The notes beneath the pieces are model-generated. The model was not told where the DNA came from. It saw nothing but the letters and a program-made list of their open reading frames with translations, and ran no database searches. Source: Chloroflexota bacterium (GTDB lineage Bacteria > Chloroflexota > Anaerolineae > Anaerolineales > Villigracilaceae). From it: a DNA stretch of 64,000 nucleotides. Positions 44,892-53,925 of the stretch are shown one piece after another. The stretch spans positions 1-64,000 of the forward strand of contig JACRBL010000036.1 of NCBI GenBank assembly GCA_016234485.1. Reading direction: 5' to 3'. The translations under genes and the position numbers were made by a program. Every line of letters starts with the position of its first letter. Within the stretch, counting starts at the first letter, position 1.

Positions 44892-45155
44892 ATGGGCCGC
44901 ACCGTCCTCACCATCACCCAACACCTCAACGAAATCGAGAGCCTACTATCGCCCTTCCGTCGCACCTTGCGCCGCAGCGACCAGTACGTTTTCGATGGTC
45001 TCTTCGCCGCGGCGCGCCGTCACATCGCCGCCATCGGGCAGGCCGAGTCGTTGCTGCCCTTCGAGTCCGCTCTGCTGGCAATCCTCCTGGAACAGGCCAA
45101 GGAGATCGCGGTCCTGCGACAGGAACTCGAAGGACTGAAAGCGAAGCATGGATGA
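44892..45155 (+). CDS. Small helical protein (87 aa)
   Basis: All-helical and charged, ending in a coiled-coil-like stretch (LLEQAKEIAVLRQELEGLKA). It overlaps the polymerase start by 8 bases and may be a polymerase accessory. Family unknown. Confidence 0.6.
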   Translation: MGRTVLTITQHLNEIESLLSPFRRTLRRSDQYVFDGLFAAARRHIAAIGQAESLLPFESALLAILLEQAKEIAVLRQELEGLKAKHG

Positions 45156-47280
45156 AGTCATCGGCTGGCTATTGGACGTGTACGCAGACGAAGACGGCCT
45201 CATTCTCTGGCTGCTCACGGATGACGATCACCGTCTGCGCTTGCGCATGAATTTTCCTGTCACGTTTTATGCCGCCGGGGATTTCGGCCTCTTGCGCCAG
45301 GCGTGGCTCTTCCTGAAAAACGAAAATGTAAAGCTGGAACGCGCCTCCCGCCGCGATCTCTTTCTGGGCGCGCGCGCTTGCATGGCGATCACCGCGCCCA
45401 ATCCTTCCGTTTTGCCGAGGCTTTTCGCCAAACTGTCGCGTCAATTCCCCGCCTTGGATTATTACGACGCCGACATCCCCCTCAGCCTTCGATTCATCGC
45501 GCAGACGAATACCCACCTGCTGGGACGTTGCCGCGTCTCTCTCGACGGGGAGCGGGTCGCGGCCATCCAGCCTTTGGACTCCCCCTGGGCGCTTGCCCCG
45601 CCTCCCATCCCACTGCGAATCCTGACCCTCAGCCCGGACGCGAATCCCGCCATTCGCGCGCCGACCCATCTCCGCGTCCAATCCAAACGTGGGGATTACA
45701 ACCTGTCGCTCGAACCCAGTCGCGCCTTCCTCATCAGCCTGAAATCTGACCTTCAACGTCTCGACCCCGACCTGATCCTGACTGACTACGGCGACACCTG
45801 GCTCTTTCCGCAATTGAAGATCTGGTCGGAGGAATGCGGCATCCCCTTGAATCCCAACCGCGACGAAACCAAAGACATCCTGACCCGCCGCGCCGATAGT
45901 TACTTCGCCTACGGACAGGTGGTCTACCGCGGCGCGCAGGCGCATTTGTTTGGCCGCTGGCATATAGACCGCCGCAACGCTATGTCGTGGAATGAGTATG
46001 GCTTGGAAGGCGCGATGGAACAGGCGCGCGTCACCGGCCTCGGCGTGCAGGAGATGGCGCGCAAGTCCCCCGGCGCGGGAATCACCACCATGCAAATGCT
46101 AACCGCCTTACGAAACGGCGTGATGGTTCCCGTCCAAAAACAACAAGTGGAAGGGACGAAAACCCTGACCGAACTGATCCGCGCCGATCACGGCGGGCTG
46201 ATCTACCAACCCATCATCGGTGTGCATGGCAACGTGGCGCAGATTGATTTCTCCTCCATGTACCCAGCCATTATGGTCAAGCACAACATCTCCCCGGAGA
46301 CTGTGGGACTTTCAGATGCACCGGACGGATTGATCCCCAAGACCCTGCGGCCATTGGTGGATAAACGCCTGGCGCTCAAAAACCTGCTCTTGGACCTCGA
46401 CCCGCGCGATTGCCGCGCGAAAATTCTCAAAGCGCGCGCCACGGCGCTCAAGTGGCTACTGGTGGTGTGCTTCGGTTATCTGGGATACAAGAATGCGCGT
46501 TTCGGCAAGATCGAATCGCACGAAGCCGTGACCGCCACCAGCCGCGAGTTGATGTTGCAGGCCAAGGAAGTGGCCGAAGACTTGGGTTTCACTGTCCTGC
46601 ACATGTACGTGGATTGTTTGTTTGTCCAACAGGAGGGTTTCGAGAGACCGTCTGATTTCACGCCGCTCATGAATGCCGTCACGGAAAAAACGGGAATTCC
46701 CATCGCGCTGGAAGGGATATTCAAATGGGTGGCGTTCCTGGCTTCCAAGCGAGATGCGCGCGTGCCCGTCCCCAATCAATATTTCGGCGCGTTCCTGGAT
46801 GGCTCATTGAAGTACCGCGGCATTGAGTTGCGCCGGCGGGATACCGCCACGTGGGTACGCAAAATCCAACTGGCCACGCTAACCATTCTGGCGCAGGCTG
46901 GTATGCCGGATGAACTGACAGATTATCTACCAACGGCGTTGGCGCACATCGAACGCGCCAAACGCGACCTGAAAGCCGGCCGCGTTCCGTTGGAAGATTT
47001 GGTTGTCCGCCAGAAATTGAGTCGAACGCTGGATGGATACAAATCCCCATCGCCCGCGGCACGCGCCGCCAGGCAACTGCAAGCGATTGGCCGGGAGGTC
47101 GCGCCCGGCCAATCTATTGAATTCTTGTTCACCCGCGACGGCGTCCATGCCTGGGAATTGGGAGGCTCATTCGACGTCAGAAGGCTGGATGTCAAACGCT
47201 ATTGCGCCTTGCTGGACCGGGCGATGGGAACCGTGCTCGATCCATGCAAGGCGTTATGTGATTTGGAACGGTTGCTATGA
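45148..47280 (+). CDS. Divergent family B DNA polymerase (710 aa)
   Basis: Motif A is DFSSMYPAIM (D367), the motif B region is KWLLVVCFGYLGY (K435) and motif C is YVDCLFV (D489), where the usual DTD pair keeps only the first Asp. The N-terminal exonuclease region lacks a recognisable DIE motif, so proofreading is doubtful. It could be an element-specific replicative or translesion polymerase, or partly inactivated like archaeal PolB2. It follows two small genes in one operon. Confidence 0.85.
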   Translation: MDEVIGWLLDVYADEDGLILWLLTDDDHRLRLRMNFPVTFYAAGDFGLLRQAWLFLKNENVKLERASRRDLFLGARACMAITAPNPSVLPRLFAKLSRQFPALDYYDADIPLSLRFIAQTNTHLLGRCRVSLDGERVAAIQPLDSPWALAPPPIPLRILTLSPDANPAIRAPTHLRVQSKRGDYNLSLEPSRAFLISLKSDLQRLDPDLILTDYGDTWLFPQLKIWSEECGIPLNPNRDETKDILTRRADSYFAYGQVVYRGAQAHLFGRWHIDRRNAMSWNEYGLEGAMEQARVTGLGVQEMARKSPGAGITTMQMLTALRNGVMVPVQKQQVEGTKTLTELIRADHGGLIYQPIIGVHGNVAQIDFSSMYPAIMVKHNISPETVGLSDAPDGLIPKTLRPLVDKRLALKNLLLDLDPRDCRAKILKARATALKWLLVVCFGYLGYKNARFGKIESHEAVTATSRELMLQAKEVAEDLGFTVLHMYVDCLFVQQEGFERPSDFTPLMNAVTEKTGIPIALEGIFKWVAFLASKRDARVPVPNQYFGAFLDGSLKYRGIELRRRDTATWVRKIQLATLTILAQAGMPDELTDYLPTALAHIERAKRDLKAGRVPLEDLVVRQKLSRTLDGYKSPSPAARAARQLQAIGREVAPGQSIEFLFTRDGVHAWELGGSFDVRRLDVKRYCALLDRAMGTVLDPCKALCDLERLL

Positions 47281-47300
47281 GAGATCAATCTCTCATTGGT

Positions 47301-47744
47301 TCAATCCAATCCATGCGGGATGGTGAAGAACACCGGTAGGCGGCCCTTCCTCTGAATGGAAACAAACCGCGCCACGTAACGACCCGCGGACAAGTTCAAT
47401 TTGATCGGGTCAACCGTCACGATGGTGATGAACAGATGAGGGCGTGACGTGCAGGTATTGGATTGAATGCCGAAGACGCGGATCGTAATGGGCGTGATGG
47501 ATGTGTTCGGATTTTGCCTGCCCACCTCGGGCGGATTCACGCGCAGTTTGTAACACCCGGCTGGCATGATGCCCGTGACGAGGAAGTTGGGCGGGAATCC
47601 GCGCAGGAGGATCGCTTTATGGAGAATGACCGGCGTGGCAGAGATTGGCAAATCCTCTTTCAACGCGCGGACGGGTATGGTTTGAAACGCCAAGCCCAAA
47701 ACAAGCAGGAGGGCAAGGCTGGTCAATACAGTTTTCTTGAGCAT
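47301..47744 (-). CDS. Secreted protein (147 aa)
   Basis: Signal peptide MLKKTVLTSLALLLVLGLAF with likely cleavage after VRA, followed by a beta-rich domain with two Cys. Function unknown. It ends the minus-strand pilus block and converges on the polymerase gene. Confidence 0.65.
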   Translation of the reverse strand: MLKKTVLTSLALLLVLGLAFQTIPVRALKEDLPISATPVILHKAILLRGFPPNFLVTGIMPAGCYKLRVNPPEVGRQNPNTSITPITIRVFGIQSNTCTSRPHLFITIVTVDPIKLNLSAGRYVARFVSIQRKGRLPVFFTIPHGLD

Positions 47745-47789
47745 TCGTTTTTCCTTTCGATGTGATGTTGAATATGAAAAGGCTGACCG

Positions 47790-48980
47790 TTATTGCTCTG
47801 GCCAACCGATCTGTCCCTGCCCCTCGCGCACTGCCCAGTAGATGATCCCATCCCAATTCCATGAACGTTGGTAATGCGGATTATCAATGCGGTTGTTGTC
47901 GTCCATGCGGCGCAGGGTCAGGTTGTTGTCCCAATACGCGTCGGCAACGCCGTCGCCGTTGAGATCAGCCATGAGCGAGGCAGGCAATCCCTGCACATCG
48001 GTCGGGGAAATTTCGCCAGCGCTGGAGTGTCCGCGCCAGCCGTATCCCACGATCTCCGTGTGGCCTTGTCCGCCATCGCAGTCGTAGTTTCCCTGCGCGT
48101 CCGCGCCGGGCAGGCACTCGCGCAGGGCTTCGTAAGCCTCGTAGCGAAATTCCCAGAAGAGACGATAGGGCGCGCGCCCGCGTCCAACGAAGAGCGGCAT
48201 ATCCGCAGGCAACTCATCCAGCCCGCGGATCGTCTCCGCCAGCGGACCGCCGCCCGCGGCAGGATGGGAGGGAACCTCCCACTGGAAGAGGCGCGGCGTC
48301 CCGCTCGCGCCCTGATCGGGAAGGTCGAACGTCCCAACGTGCGGCAGGGAGACGGACAACGATCCCGCGGGACGAAGGTGGAGGATCAGCCTCAAGTCGC
48401 GCCAGTCGCCCACCTGAGGATTGCCCGGCGAACCGCCTCCGTAGGGGAAGTACGCCTCGCTGTCCATGCCCGAAGCGGTGGATAGTCCTCCGTTGCGGAT
48501 GGCTGTCGGCCAGCGCACTAACGTGACCGGGTAGGGACGCACGTCGAGGTGAATTATTGGAAAGGAGACACGCGCCGACAGATTCCATTTATTGGCCTCG
48601 CAGGTGAATCCGCCCGCGCCCGCGGTCAAGACATCGCATGGACTTTGCGGCTCGGGTTGCTCCAGACTACAGGGCAGGTCGTCCACCGCGTCCCCGGCCG
48701 AGTCGATGATCTGTCCCGTGCAGTTATCCACGATGACAGGCAGGGCGGAGCAGGTCTGGGTGGCGGGGTTGTATCCCGTGATCCGATAAGCGAGATGTTC
48801 GCCCGGCGTGCAGCCGCCGCCAGCGCCCCCGCCTCCCCCGCCTCCGCCGCCGTTACCGCCTCCCAAGGTGCAGACTAATGTGCCGTTTTCCTTATAGTGA
48901 CAGATCGGCGTTCCTTGAGCATGGACAGCGAGAACAGGTAGGAGCGCGGAGAGCGTCAAGAGAAAGAGAATCCTTTTCAT
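47790..48980 (-). CDS. Secreted Gly-rich protein with Cys pairs (396 aa)
   Basis: Signal peptide MKRILFLLTLSALLPVLAVH, cleavage probably after HAQ. A run of Gly (residues 40-57) is followed by a Cys-rich domain and a domain with a DLNGDGVADAYWDNN stretch like a dockerin or EF-hand calcium loop. An exported surface protein next to the pilus genes. No enzyme motif seen. Confidence 0.65.
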   Translation of the reverse strand: MKRILFLLTLSALLPVLAVHAQGTPICHYKENGTLVCTLGGGNGGGGGGGGGAGGGCTPGEHLAYRITGYNPATQTCSALPVIVDNCTGQIIDSAGDAVDDLPCSLEQPEPQSPCDVLTAGAGGFTCEANKWNLSARVSFPIIHLDVRPYPVTLVRWPTAIRNGGLSTASGMDSEAYFPYGGGSPGNPQVGDWRDLRLILHLRPAGSLSVSLPHVGTFDLPDQGASGTPRLFQWEVPSHPAAGGGPLAETIRGLDELPADMPLFVGRGRAPYRLFWEFRYEAYEALRECLPGADAQGNYDCDGGQGHTEIVGYGWRGHSSAGEISPTDVQGLPASLMADLNGDGVADAYWDNNLTLRRMDDNNRIDNPHYQRSWNWDGIIYWAVREGQGQIGWPEQ

Positions 48981-50005
48981 GGCGCTGGGACCTCCAGGCT
49001 GGAGATCAACTCATTCAGGATGATTTGTTGTTCGACGGGATCGGTGAAGTCGCGCCAGCCATCTGGCAAAGGTTGAGGCGTCAGGCCATAGAGCGCTTTC
49101 AGCCAGGGAATGTCCCAGGATTGGGAATCGAACAGGGTTGCCACCGTCCTGCGTTCGTCCTCGGTCTTTGCAAAATCGCGGATGACGGTCGTGGGATTCG
49201 ACTGCGTCCCCAACCAGACCCAAGCCCCATCGCCCGCGTATCCAAACAGCAGAAACGAACGCGTCGGGATGGCTGGGGCGGTGAAATAATGTTCGCCGAG
49301 GTTGTACACAATGCGCGTGTTCTCGGCGTCCTCGACCACAACGCAAATGACGGGATAGTCCCCGTTCCAGACCACCACTCTGTTGCCCACCACATTCGAT
49401 GTGCGGAAACAGCCGCGCAGTCCGTAGGCGACGGCGGGGTTGCCTTGATCGTCCACGCGCCACTCGATGAAATCGAGCATGGGCGGAATGAAGCTGACGG
49501 CCACATCCTGCGGAGCCTCGTCATCATTTGGGATTGCGACGTGATCCATCTGGCGCATGGGTAGTCCGCGGAAACCCAGGAGGCGCCGCGCCTGTTCACG
49601 GCTGTAGCCATTGCGTACCGCCAGCGCCCAAGCGACCGTGTGCGCCAGACCGTCATAGACGCAGGCGGGTTGGATTAACTTGTAGTTTTGCGGGAGGATC
49701 GGGTCGCTCAGGCTCCACTCCTCCGACAGAACGGGACAGGGAAGGGCGGCGCTTTGGGCAGTCTCGGTGGGAGGGAGGATGGTGGGCGCCGTTTCCTGGA
49801 TGGGCGCGTAGGTTTCCTTCATCGCATACTTCAGCATGATTTGATTGACCTGCACTCCCGCGCCCAAGCCGAGAACAGAAAACAGGAGCAGGCCCGTCAC
49901 CAGCGCATACTGGCGCGGGTGTCTGTGACCGGCCAGGTCGGTGAAGGTTAAGCCATCCAAAATATTTTTCCAAAGTTGTCTCAAGGTTGCCTCCATAAAA
50001 GTCAT
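48977..50005 (-). CDS. Membrane-anchored hypothetical protein (342 aa)
   Basis: One membrane segment near residues 34-54 (ALVTGLLLFSVLGLGAGVQV), then a large outside domain with several Cys. I start at 50005 because it forms an ATGA overlap with the preceding TadG-like gene. Function unknown; part of the pilus operon. Confidence 0.65.
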   Translation of the reverse strand: MTFMEATLRQLWKNILDGLTFTDLAGHRHPRQYALVTGLLLFSVLGLGAGVQVNQIMLKYAMKETYAPIQETAPTILPPTETAQSAALPCPVLSEEWSLSDPILPQNYKLIQPACVYDGLAHTVAWALAVRNGYSREQARRLLGFRGLPMRQMDHVAIPNDDEAPQDVAVSFIPPMLDFIEWRVDDQGNPAVAYGLRGCFRTSNVVGNRVVVWNGDYPVICVVVEDAENTRIVYNLGEHYFTAPAIPTRSFLLFGYAGDGAWVWLGTQSNPTTVIRDFAKTEDERRTVATLFDSQSWDIPWLKALYGLTPQPLPDGWRDFTDPVEQQIILNELISSLEVPAP

Positions 50006-50490
50006 TGATCGCCGCGGGTGACGCCATGCGCCAGATAACCGACGGCGCGCACTTTGATCCAACGGGCGGGCAGTAGGATTCCCGCCGAGCGCGCCTGCGC
50101 TTCGAGCAGGCAGGCGGGACGTCCCTGATGGCGGCCGCACGATACGAAAACGAGTTGGGCATACGATGGACGCTGGGCTTCGAAATACCTGGCCGCGATG
50201 ACATCCCCGCCTCGTGTGGCGGTGATCGTTCCATCGGGCAGGACGGCGATCTCCTGCGCCCCGGCGTGCGCGGCCAGATCGGCCGCGGCCACAGTCTCCA
50301 TCACGCGCGCGTTGGTCGCCATGAAATCCAGAATGCCCAGCAGGAAAATGGACAGGAGCGGCAGGAGGATGGCGAAGAGCAGGATGGATTGGCCTTTCTC
50401 AGTGTCACGTGTTCCAGTGTCAGGTGTCAGGTGAATGACTTTCGAATGTTGACCTGACACTTGGCGCCTAAATACCAGACACTTCCTCAT
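50002..50490 (-). CDS. TadG-like protein (162 aa)
   Basis: A hydrophobic segment after a short cytoplasmic start (KGQSILLFAILLPLLSIFLL) is the TadE/TadG pseudopilin-like pattern, followed by an outside domain with two Cys. It starts at 50490 in an ATGA overlap with the TadE-like gene. Confidence 0.65.
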   Translation of the reverse strand: MRKCLVFRRQVSGQHSKVIHLTPDTGTRDTEKGQSILLFAILLPLLSIFLLGILDFMATNARVMETVAAADLAAHAGAQEIAVLPDGTITATRGGDVIAARYFEAQRPSYAQLVFVSCGRHQGRPACLLEAQARSAGILLPARWIKVRAVGYLAHGVTRGDQ

Positions 50491-50903
50491 CGCCACCTCG
50501 CCTTCCAGGTTTCCGAGCGCGAGACGAACCATTCATCGCTCCACTTTCCCTGACTCAATCCAAGCAGGCCGGTGAATGGGACGGGTGCACGGAACGAGAC
50601 CCGACAACGACCCGCTTCGCCCGCGCCCCGCGGGGGCTGAACCTCGAGGCGATATTCCACTCCCAACGTGGCGGACCAGTCTGCGTTGAGAGTCCGCCAG
50701 GCGATTTGGCGGGCGTTGTGTTCGGCGCGCGACGGGTCGGGCGATTGCGAGAGGAACTGGGTGCAGGCATAGGCCGCGGCGGTGGCGGCTGTGCGAGCGC
50801 GATGGGTGGGAATCCACGACAGGAGTCCGAAGGCCAGCAGGACAGCCAGCATGGCGAAGAGCGCGGTCTCGGCCATCGCCTGTCCGCGTGCGAGGCGCTT
50901 CAT
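50487..50903 (-). CDS. TadE-like pseudopilin (138 aa)
   Basis: RGQAMAETALFAMLAVLLAF matches TadE-type processing and membrane sequence (GQ-x-MAExAL). It starts at 50903 in an ATGA overlap with the gene before it. It would be a minor pilin of the Flp pilus. Confidence 0.75.
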   Translation of the reverse strand: MKRLARGQAMAETALFAMLAVLLAFGLLSWIPTHRARTAATAAAYACTQFLSQSPDPSRAEHNARQIAWRTLNADWSATLGVEYRLEVQPPRGAGEAGRCRVSFRAPVPFTGLLGLSQGKWSDEWFVSRSETWKARWR

Positions 50904-51289
50904 TCGATGACTCCGCCCGGAGGTCCGGGATAGAAGCGCCACAGACGGAAGAAGGTCTCGGCGCGCTGGGCTTCGATCAGGCGGATGCCGAAGATCCAGT
51001 CACGCGAGTCCTCCACCGAGATCAACGAACGCACCTGGCGCGACCCGCCCGATCCAGAATGGATGCGCTTCGATAGATCGGGCCACAGCGTCGACGCGCG
51101 GGCCATCCCCGTGGCGGGCGTGTCGTATGACCCGCTTGCCACGCCCGTGATGAATACGCCCCAGTCCACCGCGGCGGAGCGGAAGGCGTAGAAGGCCGCG
51201 AAGGTCATGCCGAAGAGGAGCAGGATCAAGACGGGAATCATCAGGGCGAATTCGGCCATGGCTTGTCCCTTCTCTTTGACGCGGGCCAT
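50900..51289 (-). CDS. TadE-like pseudopilin (129 aa)
   Basis: MARVKEKGQAMAEFALMIPV carries the TadE signature and a single membrane segment. It starts immediately after the Flp pilin. A second pseudopilin of the same operon. Confidence 0.8.
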   Translation of the reverse strand: MARVKEKGQAMAEFALMIPVLILLLFGMTFAAFYAFRSAAVDWGVFITGVASGSYDTPATGMARASTLWPDLSKRIHSGSGGSRQVRSLISVEDSRDWIFGIRLIEAQRAETFFRLWRFYPGPPGGVIE

Positions 51290-51469
51290 CTATCCGCCGC
51301 GCGCCATGCGCAGGGCTTCGATGCCCGCTTCGAAGGCGGCCTGCAGTTCGTTGCGGTAACGGGCAATGACGGCGATCGCCACCACGCCAATGGCGCCCAG
51401 GATCAGGGCATACTCGGCGAAGTCCTGGCCGCTCTCTTCACGAAGAAAACGCTGGATCAGTTTGAACAT
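51290..51469 (-). CDS. flp: Flp/Fap-type pilin subunit (59 aa)
   Basis: LREESGQDFAEYALILGAIG is the Flp pilin signature (GQ-x-x-xEYxLIL) with a hydrophobic helix. It would be cleaved by the prepilin peptidases and polymerise into a Flp pilus. ATG at 51469, with AAAGGAG upstream. It is the first gene of the pseudopilin operon. Confidence 0.9.
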   Translation of the reverse strand: MFKLIQRFLREESGQDFAEYALILGAIGVVAIAVIARYRNELQAAFEAGIEALRMARGG

Positions 51470-51591
51470 GTGCAACTCCTTTTTGAAATGAAAATCGGCT
51501 GGCAGAAGGTTCTGCCAGCCGGGATGATACGGAAAAATGAAGTACAGTATGGTTATGATGTCGCTAAGGTCGTCGTATTAAACTTGGAGCG

Positions 51592-53034
51592 TTAATGCCC
51601 TTGCGGCAGTTTCTCGACCCAATCGTCGCCGAGTCGAATCTCAATATCCACAGTGGATGTTGAATCGGGTTTCATCACGATCTGGTAACTCGTGAGACTC
51701 AGGAGTTCTGTCAGATACTTCAAGGTATACAACTTCGGGGAGTAAAGGATCAACACGGTTTGCGTCGCGTCGCCCGTTGGCGCGCCGATCTCCGCCACCT
51801 GCAAACCTTTCGCCTGCAGGAACGCCGCGGTGCGCTTCGCCAGCCCATCCGTGTAGGTGTTGTTGATTACCCGCACGCGCGCTGCCTCGGATTGCATAAG
51901 CGCCGCGAGATCGCCCTGGGCAAGCGGGGAGATAGTGCCGTCCGCGGTGAATATCTCATTTCGCAGAACGCGGATCATATCCGGCGCGGGACGCAACACG
52001 CTGGCGGGCGCTCCACCCAGGGCGGTGTTGGCGAAGAGGGCCATGTTGTTGTCCATCACACCCTGCTTGATATTTTCCAGCGGAATGTCCCTGGCCAATA
52101 CAGCCAGTTTTATGGCATCTTCCAGAGAGAGATTGGTGCGGACACCAGAGGAGAATTCCGCAAAGAGCGCGGGCGCCTGCGCGAGCAGGTTGGGAAACGC
52201 CATCGGATCAAAGACCTTGTCGCGGATGGCAAGGATGACCTGCTGTTGTCGCCTGGCGCGGCCGACATCCCCGTCACTGCATCCCTGGGACTCGGAACGG
52301 CAACGCGCATATGCCAGGGCGCGCTTGCCCGTCAGGTGGCGGATGTCGCCGGGTTTCAGCACAAAATGATCCTGCCCGGAGCCGGTCGGGTCGAGTACCA
52401 TGCGCTGTTCTACATATATATCAATCCCGCCGATCAGGTTGATGAACGACACGAAGGTCCCGAAATCCACCTGCACGTAATAATGCACGGGAACACCGAT
52501 CAACTGCGAGACGGTCTCCATCGCCAAGCCCGGGCCTCCGCCCGGCAGTTTAGCGGCCTCGCCCAACGTCCAGGCGGTGTTGATGCGGCTGTGTCCAAAG
52601 CCGGGGATGTCGGCCCACAGGTCACGCGGGATGGACAACATGCCGGCAGTCTTGCTCACAGGGTCAACGGTCAGCAGGATGATCGTATCGGTGCAGACCG
52701 GACAGCCCTCATCGCGGAAGTCTCCGCCGCGCAATCCGAAGAAGGCGATGTTGATGCGACTGCCTCCGTCCCATTGCGGCAGGTCCAATTCAGGCGATGG
52801 GATTTCGGGCGACGCGGGCGCGGCGGGCGTTTGCGTCTCGCTCACGACAGTCGGTTCAAACGACGCCCGGGCCGGGGCGCGGCATTCGGACGGCGGGACG
52901 CCAGGGATGGAGGTCAACTGCCAGCAGGCAACCACGGCGCGCGTAACGTAAAACGCGCCGGCATACAACCCCAGCGCCAGGCAAAGATAGGCAAGCAGGC
53001 ACAGAAATAAGTTGCGTGTCAAAACGATTTTCAT
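51592..53034 (-). CDS. LytR-CpsA-Psr family protein with LytR_C domain (480 aa)
   Basis: A membrane segment (8-30), an LCP catalytic domain (LSIPRDLWADIPGFGHSRIN, then ALAYARCRSESQGCSDGDVG), and a C-terminal LytR_C domain. LCP enzymes attach glycopolymers to cell walls or membranes. Its place between Flp pilin and TadC is unusual; it may decorate or anchor surface structures. Confidence 0.85.
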   Translation of the reverse strand: MKIVLTRNLFLCLLAYLCLALGLYAGAFYVTRAVVACWQLTSIPGVPPSECRAPARASFEPTVVSETQTPAAPASPEIPSPELDLPQWDGGSRINIAFFGLRGGDFRDEGCPVCTDTIILLTVDPVSKTAGMLSIPRDLWADIPGFGHSRINTAWTLGEAAKLPGGGPGLAMETVSQLIGVPVHYYVQVDFGTFVSFINLIGGIDIYVEQRMVLDPTGSGQDHFVLKPGDIRHLTGKRALAYARCRSESQGCSDGDVGRARRQQQVILAIRDKVFDPMAFPNLLAQAPALFAEFSSGVRTNLSLEDAIKLAVLARDIPLENIKQGVMDNNMALFANTALGGAPASVLRPAPDMIRVLRNEIFTADGTISPLAQGDLAALMQSEAARVRVINNTYTDGLAKRTAAFLQAKGLQVAEIGAPTGDATQTVLILYSPKLYTLKYLTELLSLTSYQIVMKPDSTSTVDIEIRLGDDWVEKLPQGH

Positions 53035-53040
53035 ACGAGG

Positions 53041-53922
53041 CTAAATCATCCCCGCGCAGATGAAGGGCGCGATGATGGACAACACCAATCCCACCACGGC
53101 CAGCGCCCCAAACAGGCCGGCCCGCTGACGCACGAGCGCGGCGCGCGCCTCGGTCTGCTCCACCACCGCGCGGTGGACGGCTTCCTGTAATCCCCGCACG
53201 CTCGATAGCACCGGGCGGTTATTGGCGAAGAAGTCGTGAATATCGCGCAGGAACAGATTGGCTTCCACGTCGCTGACATCGGGCAGATGATCGCGCGTGA
53301 TCTCCACCGCCCGGGCAAAGTCATCCACCTCCATGCGCGCCACAAGCAGTCCCAGCAGGTTGCAGAACGGTCCGCCCACGCTGGAGGCGCGCCGCAAGGC
53401 CTCCTGCACGCCCACGCCTGAAGATAACAGCGCGCTCAAGACGGACAACCCAATCAGCATGTTGTTGCGCAAAGACTCGGCCCGTTTCCTCGCCAGCATT
53501 TTCAAGCGCGCGTAGGGGCGGCGCAGTCCCAGGACTGCAAAGATCAAGGCGATCACCGGCGCGGCCGCCAGGACATTTAAAGCCGCAAGCGCGCCGGCCA
53601 ACAAGCCTCCCACAACCAGATACAGCGAGAACTCGCGCATGGCCACGGCGTAGAATTCGCCAGGCGAGTCGTATGGATAGCCGGCGCGCCGCAGCAGGCT
53701 GATCACATCGCTCATATTCTTCGCCTGTTGCGGGTCGAAGCGGCTGGGCAGGATCGCCACCAACAAAGCTTCCCAGGTGGATCGTCGTTTGGTGGCTGGG
53801 CTGGTGGAGGCGCTTATCAGTCGGTTGTTGCCGAATACGGTGAACGCGTTCTGGAACGTGGATAGCAGTTCAAAGGCCAGCACGCTCAGGCTGAGCGCGC
53901 CGAGAAATGCGAGCAGGGTCAT
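53041..53922 (-). CDS. tadC: TadC-like T2SS F-domain protein (293 aa)
   Basis: Hydrophobic segments near 1-22, 90-125 and the C-terminus surround an F-domain (LARKRAESLRNNMLIGLSVL, GVQEALRRAS, then the LRDIHDF region). It is the inner-membrane assembly platform of Tad pili, a partner of TadB. Confidence 0.75.
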   Translation of the reverse strand: MTLLAFLGALSLSVLAFELLSTFQNAFTVFGNNRLISASTSPATKRRSTWEALLVAILPSRFDPQQAKNMSDVISLLRRAGYPYDSPGEFYAVAMREFSLYLVVGGLLAGALAALNVLAAAPVIALIFAVLGLRRPYARLKMLARKRAESLRNNMLIGLSVLSALLSSGVGVQEALRRASSVGGPFCNLLGLLVARMEVDDFARAVEITRDHLPDVSDVEANLFLRDIHDFFANNRPVLSSVRGLQEAVHRAVVEQTEARAALVRQRAGLFGALAVVGLVLSIIAPFICAGMI

Positions 53923-53925
53923 GGT

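Noticed and set aside
50400..50470. CAGGTGTCAGGTG-like repeat as a regulatory site
   Set aside because: It is a short low-complexity run within the TadG-like coding region and has no independent support.
51760..53010. 416-aa plus-strand open frame
   Set aside because: It is antisense to the LCP gene, whose domains are clear on the other strand.
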